The notes under the pieces are model-generated. The model saw only the letters and a list, made by a program, of their open reading frames with translations. It made no database searches and was not told the origin of the DNA. A stretch of 64,000 nt of DNA from Sequoia sempervirens. Taxonomy: Eukaryota; Streptophyta; Pinopsida; Cupressales; Cupressaceae. The position numbers and the translations under genes were made by a program. Location of the stretch: assembly GCA_007258455.2 (NCBI GenBank), contig VDFB02187802.1:117183-181182 (forward strand). Direction: 5' to 3'. Of this stretch, positions 12,102-23,837 are shown piece by piece (positions within the stretch are counted from its first letter, which is position 1; each line of letters starts with the position of its first letter).

Positions 12102-14269
12102 GACAAGAGGATTACAATAGGCTAAGGCCTTTAAATTGCAGAGGTGCAGATGTCTTCCTATTGGATTTCTCCCTGATCAGCAAGGCCAATTATGAAAAAT
12201 TTTCCAAAAAGGTATTGCATCATAGGGCTTGTGTTATATGTGTTTGTAGATGCAGATTCTTTTGTATTTACATTTTATTTTTTTAATAAATATGCCTATT
12301 TCTAGCCTGTATTTTTAATTTTATCAATATTGACAAAGTTGTTCTCATGGCAGTGGATTCCAGAATTGAGACACTATGCACTGTCTGTGTGTATCATTTT
12401 GGTGGGGACTAAATTAGGTGGGATGGGCTTATGCTTCCCTATTTTATATCTTGACTCAGATCCTTTTCTTTTTCATTGCTATTTTTTTTCTCTATTATCT
12501 TAAAGAACTTGTGTTTTGAACAATTATAGATTTACGAGAAGACAAACAGTTTTTTGCCCATCATCCTGGAGCAACCCCTATATCAACAGCTCAGGTGGGT
12601 TCTTGCTTCTAAGAATATATAAGTGCATAAAAATGCCTCATATGATTTTTTAATGTATTAAGATGACCATTAAGTACCAGAGAATTGGTCTTCATAAATT
12701 TTTGTTTTCAGCAGCAACACCTAATGAAACCATCCAAAAGTAAGCTTCTCGTAGTACTGTGGCCCCAGTTTCCTATTCTATGATATAAATCAAATTTCAC
12801 AAATTGGGCAGTGTTAGCACTTTTATGTTTTACATGTTAAAACTTGTTATCAAACCTATGCTTTAGTATCTTTATTATTATGTTCTATTCTTTTTTTTGA
12901 GTGAGAATTCTTTAATGGATTAATGTGATGATCTTGGGTATTGTTGTAGTGATTCCAACTTGTTTCGGGATAAACGTCTTATAGGCCTTTGAACTCTTGT
13001 GGCTTTTGACATTTTTAGGAGATCAAGAGCCTCTTGATTATTTTTTGCCTAGGTTATCCATGGGACTATCAGGTCAAATGTGATACATTCTAATATGTTT
13101 TGATATTTGATTCTTTTGTGAAACTACTGAAATTTATCATTTTCTAATTGGAGCCAAGCTTCACCATATAACCATGTATTTCCAGATTTAAATGCACTTG
13201 CAACTTCTAATTGGTTTTCTGTCTTTTCAAGATGAAGATTTGAAGAAGCAGATTAGGGGTGCTACGTATATTGAATGCAGCTCTAAAACACAGCAGGTAT
13301 GTTGATAGAAAGGAATTTTACAGGTATTTCAATTTATAGAAATGATTCAGAGTATGAGAATTGAATATTGCATAGAAACTTAATGTCATTGGAGTTTTGA
13401 CATATAGAAATAAGCCTGTGATTTTTCCTTTTTCTCTTGTATAGCATTCTTCACATGTATGGAAAGTTGAACTTCCAGTTCAATTTAATTGGGGAAGGTC
13501 CACATTACTCCTTAGCAATTCTTCTTTATAGGAAAGTCAACTATTAGGCAAGGTTCTCTTTCAACATTGGGAAGCGCCAAGTCACTATTACATAATTTTG
13601 ATCCTCTGACATGATGTGGTAGTGGTAGCTTACAGCTTCATGCAGATGAACATCATTACTGTGGTTGTTAGTAGAGGTTTTGGTTTTACATTCTTCTAAG
13701 TATGGACTGATAAGTATCAAAAGTTGAGTCCCCCATGTGATGTTGGTTCTGCAAGTCCTGGTGCTCCTCCTGACTGCACCAACGTACATAGACTTAGAGT
13801 CATTAATAGTACATTTATTGGAAATTTGTTTACTATCAATTTTTACCCTAAATTTTTCTTAAAGCTTTGGATCTTTGGTTGACTGTCAGTGTGCTCTAGT
13901 TTGTAATCTTGTTTTCCCTAGTGCAATCAAACATTTGTCTTTGCTTTTTACCATCCACACCACTTAAAGTCTTGGGATTACTCACTGCCACTGTACACTG
14001 CCTGGATTTTGAATTTTTGTAGGCATCTAGGTCAAGACTTTTGGCATTCTCTAAGTTCTTTAGAAGTTTCTGGAAACAATTTGAACTGTGCCTTTTTGTT
14101 TCAGAATGTGACGACTCTTTTTGATGTTGCAATCAAAGTGCTTCTTCAACTGCCCAAGCAGAAGAAGTGCAGAAAGAAGCAAGGACATGTTTTATTTTTT
14201 AAGGCATTGATATCTTGGACTGCATTTCCCTACTGCCTGTCTAGCTCAAACCAAATCTTCAACATCTAA
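12102..14269 (+). pseudogene. Captured C-terminal half of a ROP/RAC small GTPase gene (five exons)
   Basis: Five exon-like blocks separated by intron-like DNA encode ROP GTPase sequence in order. 12,102-12,211 gives [18 protein letters not shown] and [10 protein letters not shown]. 12,354-12,417 gives WIPELRHYA...ILVGTKL. 12,530-12,594 gives [18 protein letters not shown]. 13,232-13,296 gives ATYIECSSKTQQ. 14,105 onward gives NVTTLFDVAIKVLL, then a Lys-rich tail. Phases agree across the second and third exons (split Asp codon). ROP proteins are plant Rho-type switches for polarity and signalling. The P-loop and switch I exons are absent upstream, and the tail reads KKQGHVLFF without a CaaL lipidation box, so no functional GTPase can be made. 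A few substitutions (VFLLDFS for the usual VFLLAFS; RHYALCV for the usual RHYAPNV) show decay. Confidence 0.88.
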
Positions 14270-14695
14270 GCATGTTTCTAAGAATCGTGATAATTGGCAT
14301 CTAAAAATTTTTGAAACTCTTAATTAGCTTTGGTAGATAAAATTTCCACTAGCTTTTTACCAGTCAAGAATTAAGGATAAAGCTTCAATAAATAGATTTT
14401 TGCATCCTGGCTTGTTGTGTGGAATGCAATTGATATTTTTTTTATCAATATCTTTTAGCCTTCCTCATTCTGAGTCTGTCTTAATATATCCCTACTTTTA
14501 TGCCTACACATTTTTTGGACAAATATCAAGTGTTCTATTCCGATCTTTAGCTTATCCCATCATCGAGATTCTATTTGTTCTCTGATATTGTTTTCTTTGC
14601 CAACTACTTGTCTAAATAGTTCCATTTACATTCATGTTTTTCATGGTTTCAACATCCAGTTATGATGAAACATTCAAGTTGTTTTTTCCATGCAG

Positions 14696-15248
14696 CTAGT
14701 TAATAAGCATGTCTTCAGCATTAGTAACATCGAATAATTGTGATTGTCCTGAGGATAAACATTCAATCTTTGTATGTATTATGGGCATTGATATAAAGGT
14801 CAAGTTACAGGATATACAGTTACTATACAACCTACTTTTACAAGAGCTCTTCAACCAAGTCAAAATGATTTTTTCTAGGGTTAGTTATTCAAGTCAGAAG
14901 TTTGGTAGCAATGATGGTAATCGTTGTCGATGCCATAAAGGGCCTGATGATACAATTCTATTGTTGAACTGTTCTATTAGAATTTTATCATTATTAAAAT
15001 TTGATTCTGGGGTCAGTGAAATTGCAACCACAAGGCTTGTATGTCTGTTTCAGAAGTTGTGTTCTTCAAGCCTAGTCCTTTTGATGCTTGATTCCAAGGA
15101 AACACAATCTAGAAACTTTGCAATTTATTTGAATTGTGAAGTCACTATTATAGATGGCTCCACCATGCCTTTTACCAACAAGCAGATCTAAATCAGATAA
15201 CCATTCAAACATCAGAAGTGTGGTATATTCATTGTCTGCATTACTTGA
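14696..15248 (+). pseudogene. Unidentified exon-like open frame (helical, Leu-rich)
   Basis: A 160-codon frame (from about 14,709) reads VKLQDIQLLYNLLLQELFNQV and later LLLNCSIRILSLLKFDSG and ATTRLVCLFQKLCSSSL. The pattern looks like helical repeat protein. A TGCAG acceptor precedes it at about 14,695, and an SVVYSLSALLE frame ends at a GTAATA donor near 15,249, but the frame shifts in between. It may belong to the same large helical-repeat gene as the FAF/USP9X-like exons downstream. That is an inference only. Confidence 0.4.
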
Positions 15249-15640
15249 GGTAATATTGGTTGTTTTGTACTTTTCCTTAAATTTAAATTTCAGTCTTGAT
15301 ATGCATACATCTTTGCTTGGGGCAGAAGTCAAAAAATGAAATCATAAATTTAACTAGCTATATTTTTTATGATAAGGTTGTTTCTTTAGAATTTTTGGCA
15401 TTCAAATCTTACACTACTTTTTAAATTCATAACACTTACAATAGAGGAACTTTTATTTTCTTAATCTTAGGGCAATTACAGTGTTTATGCTGGTTTTTCT
15501 TTCCATTACACTTTCTTCAAGTTTATAGCCATAGTATCTATTTTTTAACATTATTTATATAGTATTTTGCAAATCCTACCACAGTATTACTTTATTCTTC
15601 TTTTATGAACATATTTTTGGTCCATTTTCATCTGAATTGA

Positions 15641-15879
15641 AGGAATGTGCAGCCATTCTCTGCCATTCTCTTCTGTATCATTTAGAGGCATTGTTTGTTC
15701 ATTGTCTTCTTTCAATGTTTGAAGACAAACTATTGGACACCTTTCTTGATAAAATCTCTGATCTTAGTATAGGGAATGCAAGTAGTACCAGGATTAGTCA
15801 TCTTACGGCTATTCTTTTGCTTGATTCATTGGCTTTGGTTAAAGCTCCAAAGATTTTCCAAGGACATGTTTTGGTTTTG
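15641..15879 (+). pseudogene. Unidentified exon-like open frame
   Basis: It follows an AG acceptor-like site and ends before GTACGA. The open frame reads ECAAILCHSLLYHLEALFVH, then a Leu-rich helical sequence with LLLDSLALVKAPK. The base composition is protein-like and it has the same orientation as the other captured exons. I cannot name the family; an armadillo/HEAT-type region of a large protein is possible. Confidence 0.4.
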
Positions 15880-16728
15880 GTACGAATATGAATTCTAACT
15901 TCCATTTTTCTTCAAATGTTTGATTTGGTTTTAAAATTCACCATAATTATGTCCTTACCATTCATGTTTCTCATTGTAGGTCCACTACCAACAAGCCAAA
16001 TGAAAATTGAGCTATGAATCCAACTAATCTTGCCTCCTTATGCTTGATTTGAAATAAGATGTTCAAGGGTTCTAAAAATCTTTGGTATGGTGTAAGCACA
16101 ATTTGGGAGCTCTATTCATGAACAACTGATATACCAATCAAGAATTCTATTATTGGTGCTCTGAGCATTCTATACATATGGGTCAAGTTCACTGCAATTT
16201 AACTTGAGGATTGGCCATAGACCTGAATTAAGCTTCTAGATTCAATCATTCTAGCTCAGAATTAGAGCATTTGGAGCTACATAGGGTTAAAATTAACCCA
16301 AGTAGCCTTTGAGAGCAGAGCAACATTCAACCAGGTCTGAGATATAACCACATTAAGATTGGGCCACTAATCATTATTTTTTCTTTGTAAAATATGTAAC
16401 GTCATCTTATATTAATATAGTCAAGTTTTGTCGTTTTGGAAAATCTGTCAGCTATGTTACTTTTTATCGTTTGGTTCTTCTAGTATGTTTCTAAGATTTT
16501 GAAGAACATGAGTTTTTATTATTCCAGTTTTTTGAGAAAGTGATATAATTTGTCTCATGAACTTATGACAATGAAATGAAGGGACCTGTATGTGACTGGT
16601 TTGTATTTATCAAGAGAAAAAGACCATTGAGCTTCATCATGGCATTTTAACAGAGAAAGCATTAGATCCTACCATTATTTTATATCTATAAGAATGAATG
16701 ATCAATTTGTTGAATTTATGAATTGTAG

Positions 16729-16924
16729 GCTTCAACATGTCCACTGCTAGAAATTTGGATGCTTGGAGGCTCTATTAAAGGTCTCGGTCTTCTCCATTGT
16801 GAGAATTTTTCTAAAGAAAGAGTACAAACAACTATATTAGCTCTAGTCAATGCAACTAAACATATTTATGAGTTTTGTGTCCTTGAAACCACATTTTTCT
16901 CGAGCAGCCTTGTTCAATATTAAG
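16729..16924 (+). pseudogene. Unidentified exon-like open frame
   Basis: It is bounded by TTGTAG before and GTATAC after. The frame ASTCPLLEIWMLGGSIKG...ALVNATKHIYEF is open for about 62 codons before a stop close to the donor. It lies between other captured exons in the same orientation. No family is recognised. Confidence 0.35.
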
Positions 16925-17991
16925 GTATACATATATCTTTTGTTGTGTAATTTTACATGATATGCTTCTTTTGTTCTATTGATGGATGTGCATTTATAGA
17001 AAATTGAAAGATCTATGGAAAATTTTATGAATATTTCTCATATCATGATATAGAATATAATTATTTTATGAACTCAACCAACCTATTATAAAGGGAGCCT
17101 AAACCATAAGGTGAAAGCACTGAAGCAATTTCATAATAATGATCACCACAATAATTTCATTTTTAATAAAATGATTCCAAATTATTAAGGATATTCATTT
17201 ACTTTCTTGTATATTTAGAGAGCAAATGATATCTAAAATTTGAGAATTGAATATCCCCATCTATCTTGATGCTTCATATCAACCATTTAATTGTGTTGCC
17301 CCTAAAAATGACTAGGCAATAGAACTGATATTTTTATAGTTAGGATTATTGACTTTTTCCTTAGAACTGGTGAGATTATGTTTTTGCACATAGATTGTCT
17401 TCTTTCATGCCCTATTTATGGTTTGGGAAAGTTGTCATCCATTCAGATTCATCAGTCCTAACATGAGAGGACAGAGATATTCTTAAACAAGGTGGTTGGT
17501 GTGGGCCCATTCCTTTCACCGACCATTTCTATTTACATAGTAGTTGTTGTTAATTATTCAAAATTCAAACTATTCCCACTTGAAAGTACAGTGGATACTC
17601 ATAGCATTGTTAACTTTACTCTCGTAGATTTGCCTATTTGGTCTGAATTGTTGCTTCTCTGGATACATGTGATGAACATTTCAAATGAGTTCTATACAAA
17701 CACACAAACACTGATGGAACCACATACAAACCTCATTTGAGGGTACCTACACAATTGAAATGTGTCATACAAAAGCCTTACTAGATATAGTTAATCTGAG
17801 AATTTATTTTGTTTATGATTTAAATAGCAAAGAAAAAAAATTGCAAGGATTTATATTTACCCAAATTTTCAGGACTTGAGTCTTTTTATTGTTTTATTTT
17901 GTTTGAACTTTTTGATGGATCAATCTAATCATTAATGTTGGGAAAATGTAATGATAGGACATCCTGCTCAAATGTAAACACAAAATCTAAA

Positions 17992-18407
17992 GAAACTGAC
18001 AACACCAAGTTAGACATATTGGAAGCTCTATGATGTTCATAAACATGGGCTAGAGAGGCGGAGAAAACAACTGAACTTGTCATTTTGGAGAATGAAAAAC
18101 TTTTATCATTGCTTATCAGGGAAGCTTCACATATAAACTTCTATAAACAATGGTTGGCAGTACTACAGATTGAGAATTCAAAGCTCAGATGGCAACTCAA
18201 AATCCTACAGTCAAAAGATCAAGGTAGTCTAGCTTGTAATTCTTTTGAAGCTTGGTAAATCACTAGGGCAGACAATGCAAGAAGATAAAGAAATCAAATC
18301 CAAAGAGGAATGGTTCATTGGCTCTTGCAGTGGCTCTTGGTTTAAGCCTTGCTAGTGTTGGCCTTATTCTGGGATGGAGCATGGGATGGATTTTTCCTAG
18401 TTTATGA
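17992..18407 (+). pseudogene. Captured 3' end of a coiled-coil, tail-anchored plant protein gene
   Basis: The first exon-like block (17,992-18,223) gives a charged coiled-coil (LDILEAL, AREAEKTTELVILENEKLL, REASHINFYKQWLAVLQIEN) with two in-frame stops. After a very short intron-like gap, 18,267-18,407 gives a basic stretch (IKKSNPKRNG) and then one hydrophobic segment (LALAVALGLSLASVGLILGW) ending SMGWIFPSL and a stop. This is the layout of a C-terminal tail anchor. I recall conserved plant proteins of unknown function with this ending but cannot name the gene. The stops show it is a pseudogene fragment; its upstream exons were not identified. Confidence 0.6.
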
Positions 18408-18949
18408 CTTTTTCTGGTATGGTTGCACTTGTTATAGATTGCAATTTGTGTGAAATTTTCCAAGCGATCAAATTGTACTGCTTTCGTATCTAATCATCTT
18501 TGTGATGCAAAGTGTTTGCTATTCTTCATAGTAGTCTTGTTGGGGCTAATTTTAGTTACATATTGTTTGATTGTTTTATAAATCTCTTGTGCATTCCAGA
18601 CAAATGGTGGATACTATATTGTCACACTGTATGCCATGAATTCTTTTGGCAACTCATGTGTATGTATTGTATATCTTTATTCATTGTACATAGATTGTTT
18701 AGCTACTGCTTATGTTCAATAGCTTAATGGCATAAACAATTTTCTTTGCTAACAGCGACATAAATAGAATCTCTTATGCATCCCTTGCTCTTCTTTGCAG
18801 AGGCAGGGACTCCAGCTCACGCAGAGCGCTTGTTTTAAATGCCATGAAGGAATTTTGAAACAATTAATGGTTATATAAGTTCTTCAGATCCATGAAGGAA
18901 TTTTTTTTTCAAACATTATAAAAAATTACCTTGCCATTAGGAATTCCTG

Positions 18950-19140
18950 GCCATCTGTGGGACAATCAAGGGATATCTCTGATGTCCCTATTTGCCTCTA
19001 GGATGGCCAAATGTCCCCATAGTGTTTCATGTTTTTTAAATATTTTTGGGGGACGACCCCTGCTGCCCTGTTGTACTTGATTTCCATAGGGGATAGGGAT
19101 GGGGGTTTGATGGCCAAGGATGCATCCCCATGGAACACAT
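18950..19140. other. GC-richer block with recurrent 'GGGGA' / 'TCCCC' words
   Basis: Within AT-rich DNA this short block carries repeated GATGTCCC, TGTCCCCAT, GGGGGACGACCCC and GGATGCATCCCC words in both orientations, suggesting a small repeat or a decayed mobile element. I cannot classify it. Confidence 0.3.
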
Positions 19141-19330
19141 AAGCCATTTAGTGTGTCTGATAATCAACAAAGATTCCATAATATCAATGATTTATAGGTT
19201 AAACTTTCAAACACTTCTGACTCTCTCGACTTTTATATTGCTTACTTTTCCTCACGATGTTTTAGTTTGGATGTATTAGGGAGCTTTCTAGAAAATTTAT
19301 TTTTCTATCTAGTGTGTTACATATAAATTT

Positions 19331-19347
19331 TGGTATCAGAGTCCATT
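19331..19347 (+). other. Possible retroelement primer-binding site remnant
   Basis: TTTGGTATCAGAGTCC resembles the tRNA-iMet primer-binding site TGGTATCAGAGC used by many plant LTR elements. It may be the trace of an LTR element upstream (about 19,200-19,330). No LTR partner or coding region was seen. Confidence 0.3.
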
Positions 19348-19736
19348 ATTTAACACATTCTTCTATGTTGCACTATTTTCTTGCTATTGTATATGTATCC
19401 ATGTGTGTACAAACTTATACTAGAGACATTGTTTCACTTTCTTTATTCGTTCCTTCTCATTGTTGTTGGTTGTGCTTAAGTAAAACTAGTGTGGGAAGAT
19501 AATTTGTGGTCTTCAATTTTTTAACCATAATTTTTTCACTTTTAAACTTGGATTGTGCCTATAATGTGATAGTTTCTTCTTTCATGTAAGACATTGCTTC
19601 AAATACATTTGTTCATTGTGTGCATAGTGTTGTGGAATACTTGAAGGTTGTGTAGTGGTTTTGTATACTGGTTTGGTTAAAGGTAACATCATTTTCCATT
19701 TGATAATGTTGTTTTAATTCTCATGGTACATGTATA

Positions 19737-19880
19737 TTGCTTGAGTTACTTTGGAATATGATGTACACAAAAGAGGCACTAGATGAAGTGCTAGAGTCTG
19801 GAGCCTTTATCAAAATCCTTGGTCACTATATCTCAGTAGACCGTGCAAGTCAAGATGTGGGTTCAGAAATAAAATTATAT
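19737..19880 (+). pseudogene. Unidentified exon-like open frame upstream of the FAF/USP9X-like fragment
   Basis: The frame reads LLWNMMYTKEALDEVLESGA then FIKILGHYISVDRAS, which is protein-like and in the same orientation and spacing as the exons beginning at 20,029. It may be an earlier exon of that gene. The family assignment is not independently supported. Confidence 0.4.
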
Positions 19881-20028
19881 ATTTTGCATTTTCATGTCAT
19901 GTGTGAATTGGCTTTTAGTAATTCCAACAGCAGCAATGATTATTTTTCCAAATATCTCTTTTGCAAACCTATTAAGTGTGTATAATTTTCTTGTACCAAG
20001 TTTAAATTTTGTAGTGTCTTTCAAAGGT

Positions 20029-22170
20029 TAAGGTTGGAGAATTTGTGATTCCTTCACTTAGACTTTTACGGGATATTATATTTTTGGAAAATGAGGAACC
20101 TTTTTATAGGGTGAGTAAATGCCCATTTCTTAATTTTTTAAAGACTTGGAGACTGTCTTAGTGTTCATTTTAAATTTTTGGATGGAGTTGAAGATTGTCT
20201 TATATGTAGTTCAATCAAGCTTTGCTGCAGAAATAATTTTAAGCATTTTCTATCAGCTTTTCGAAGTATTTTTCATTGTTATTAGCCTATTAGTGCATAA
20301 ACTATATGTGATTTTTCATTCTCAATTTCTCAAACTATTTTATTGGTGTATCGTTGTAATTTTTGTGTATTGTTCTTGTGTTTGATACTTGTTACATTAA
20401 AGGGACAGGTTTCACGCCAGATGTGTTTGTAGCAGCTAATTACAAACCATAACTTGATTCATCTGGTAAGACATTTAAATTCAGTAACATTCTTTCTTTT
20501 TTTTTGTAGCGACATTTCTTGTGTTTTTGTTCTATTAGCTGGAAGTCTAAATTCTTACCTATAATTGTTAATGTGTTCATTGAAATTTTGGTTTGTTGGT
20601 TAGGTTGTCAACAACCTTGTGGAATACATTTCTGTGGCACGTGTGGTTTGTAGTAAAAAACTCTTGATTCTAAAGTATCTAATGATCACTTCACTCATGA
20701 TGAAGATATCAAGGAGAGGCTTAGTTTTCTTCAGTTTGCATTGCAGGTATGACCTGTTGCTTTCACCTCTTTTCTTTTATGTTTGGGAGTTAAAATAAAT
20801 ACTAGTCTTTTTAATCATGTTCTATGTTGCAGTCTGGAAATGCTCTATTGCCATGGGAATCTTCTGAAATGCTATGAAAATGTCTAGTTCAAACACCAAC
20901 ACATTCTACTGACAAAGAGAGTGGTTTACAATGGTTTTCTGAAGTTTTAGAGAAACATGCTTTATTTGTTGATTCATTAGAGAATTTTCTCACTAAAAAG
21001 ATCACTAAAGTCTATCGAGTATCTATGTCACAAACAGCTTGGAGGTGAGCTCGAGTTTAATTGAATTTATATTCACTTTAAGATTTCTACTTAGGTATGG
21101 TTCTCATGACTAAATGTTTTGTGCACCTCATTTGCAGGTCCTTCCAACTATTGTTTGCTCAAGTAAATTTAAGTAAGAAGAAGTTGAAACAAGTTCGACA
21201 TGAAGATGTTATAAATGATCTGGATCTTGCAAGGTTACCTTATTTGTGGCAGATTGCTCTTTAGTCAAGAAATGAAAACATTGTAGAAGAAAGCATAAAT
21301 ACATGTTGAGAGATATACATACATCCTTGGCAGAAAGTCTACAACAGGAGTTGACTACCATTCATCAAAACTTCATTGATGAGTGTATGGAGCATCTTAT
21401 GCATGCTATGGCCAATGGATCAACTTGGACACACATCAAGGATGTGAAAGATAATTGTACCATGGGTGGCCAAAAGACTGCTTCAGATATTTCTCCAACA
21501 TTAAATATGGCTAAAGAGGACAAGGCTTTAGAAAGATGTGTAGATCTTAAGGCCTCTGGGAGTATAAATAAAGAGGAAATGTCTTCAACAGTACTGACAT
21601 CTAGTTCTATAGAAGAAGCAATGAAATGCACACCAAAAATGGATCAAGTTGAATGTTGTCTGCAGATTTTGAAGGTGTGTAGCACCATTCATAATGATCC
21701 AACCAATCTTTGTTTTATTTAACAAATATGATGTGGGGAAGAATATTTTTCTACATATATGCAATTTTACTCTTTCTAATTTGTTTAGCTCTGTTTTGAA
21801 TTCCTTTTTTTTCATTTTAACTAATGGAAGTGACCTTTTGGAATTACTTTTTACAATAACAATGTTTGGTGGTATTGAGATTGCAATATTCTTGCTGCAT
21901 ATTTTTATAGTTAAATGTGAAGATAGTTTTGCAAGGACAGTTCCAGCCCATGGTGCTTCTTTTCAAGGAAGGCCCTATGTTGTGGTGGTATATGTAAATG
22001 TCGTTTTCCCTGTTTTCTTGTTGGAATTGTACAATTTTCAGAAGTTTAAATAATATCTATTTCATTGATCTATGGATCTTTTATTTTAGGTTAGTATTGC
22101 ATCAAGCAAACAGTCAACACGTTTTGAGATCATGGATCATTCTAATGAATGTCTAGGTTCACTCAGAGCA
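20029..22170 (+). pseudogene. Captured fragment of a large FAF/USP9X-like ubiquitin C-terminal hydrolase gene (non-catalytic region)
   Basis: Exon-like blocks with splice signals run in order. 20,029-20,110 reads VIPSLRLLRDIIFLENEEPF. 20,604-20,746 ends DEDIKERLSFLQFALQ. 20,833-21,044 has LPWESSEML then a stop, and LQWFSEVLEKHALFVDSL. 21,138-21,674 has SFQLLFAQVNLSKKKLK, LPYLWQIAL and LAESLQQELTTIHQNFIDEC. Two later pieces are at about 21,912-21,990 (HGASFQGRP) and 22,090-22,170 (FEIMDHSNECLGSLRA). The order and motifs match the armadillo-like and ubiquitin-like regions that precede the catalytic domain in FAF/USP9X-type deubiquitinases. A tryptophan-to-stop change in 20,833-21,044, frameshifts near 20,677 and 21,300 and a stop after WQIAL show decay. 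The catalytic Cys/His boxes were not found. Confidence 0.6.
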
Positions 22171-23835
22171 AATTTTATATCTTTTCAAATTTCCTTTTTA
22201 CTATATTTTCCTCTTGTGTCAAATTTTGAGATAGATTAATTATTTTACTACTGTTCATAATTCAACCCGAGAAGATGCTTAGTTTGATAAGGAAAATCTA
22301 TTAATAAATATATGCATCAATTCCATACAAGAAGAGCTTTACATTGAGCTTATATCCATCAACTGTATAGATGAAGAGCTTTACACAAACCTAATTACGA
22401 TGAGAGGTATCATCTACAATGAGTGTAAGGAGCATGTAATGGCTCGAGTGGATGAAAAAAAATTAACATTTAGATGGCTGACATCACAAAAAATTAAAAT
22501 ATCAAAATAAAATAGTATGTGATAGCATGGGAAATAGTATTTGATAGCTTTAAATGAAATCTAGGGCACACAAACACTTATATGATATTGGTTAGATATT
22601 ACTATTATTCTATGAAACCTTAAGAGGTATTTTACATTTTTGGATATGATCTTCTTGTCTGTATGACATTTTTTATGGTTATGGGGATGGTGATATGTAT
22701 TCATAGTAGTAGCATCGATGCATTTTGCTTGTTGAAGGATCCTTTATCAATTGTAAAATTATGGGTATGTTCTTTATTACAAATTTTATAAGGACAAAGG
22801 CTAAGACATTGGCTCAATAGCTCACACTTCTTTGGAACAACATATATCATTGTATGATATGCACAATAGTCCATCCTTGCATTGTTCCTTTATCTCCCTA
22901 GGAGAGTCATTAGCTAATCTGAGTTTCTAATTTTGGAGTTCTTGTTTTTCTTACTACTAGATTATTGGTATTATTGTTCTTTTTTTATTTAATATTCATC
23001 ATATGGTGTACGCTAATAAGTGGACCTAGGAGGAGCTAGACATCCTCCCAAAATTTTTCTTGTTGTCTACTTTTGATTATTGGTGAAGATTAATAACAAT
23101 ACTTAGAGTAACAAGCGTAAATTTTAACGATTTAAGCATCTAAATGTGCTCATTATTAGATATTGGTTGTATTTTCATTTTAATAACTACATTTTCATTT
23201 TTAATACATATTCTAAAACCCTCGTTGAAATCTTATTTTTCAGGTTGCAGCTCATCAAATTGGAGAGGTGAACATGCACTCTGTACTTTCATCCGACCAT
23301 GACTAGTGAGATTTCTAGATAGGAAGTTGTCATCCTTTTCATTTGAATCCTTCCAATCTTCTCTCAAGGGTTGTCCAGCTGGAATGGGAGGGAAAGGATG
23401 CTCTGAATTGGGCAATATATGCACCACAAATAATATAATTAAATTTAATATATATTTTCATGTATTTTCTCCCTTCAATGTTTGTAGCATTTGTATCGTA
23501 TCTTGGATTTGTCTTCCATGGCAACCAAGAGTGAAGTGAAGGATGTATTTCTTGGATCTTTGTTTATGCAGTTGTATGTTGTTTGTAATTCCTTTGGTTA
23601 TGTAGTTATTTGTTGTTTGTATATTCTTTTTTTTTATGCAATACAAAAAACACATTTGAATATCTATGATATTTGAGTTTTATATGTATTAAGTTGTTTG
23701 TTGATTGTATTTTTTTTTTCATGTTAATCCAATATAAAAAAAACATTTGAATATCTATGATATTTGAATTTTATATGCATAAATTTGTGAGAATTAATTA
23801 AGTTAGATTTGATTTATAACTTGAACCATTGATTC
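22171..23835. other. CACTA interior without recognisable gene
   Basis: AT-rich sequence with no conserved coding region that I can defend. A near-duplicate of about 60 bp containing 'ACATTTGAATATCTATGATATTTGA' words occurs twice (about 23,650 and 23,745), separated by T-runs. Otherwise I see nothing. Confidence 0.5.
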
Positions 23836-23837
23836 AC

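Noticed and set aside
12102..14269. A functional ROP GTPase gene
   Set aside because: The P-loop and switch I exons and the lipidation motif are missing, and the fragment lies inside a transposon.
21694..22053. 119-codon plus-strand frame as an independent gene
   Set aside because: Most of it covers intron-like AT-rich sequence; only the end (about 21,912-21,990) matches the FAF/USP9X-like fragment.
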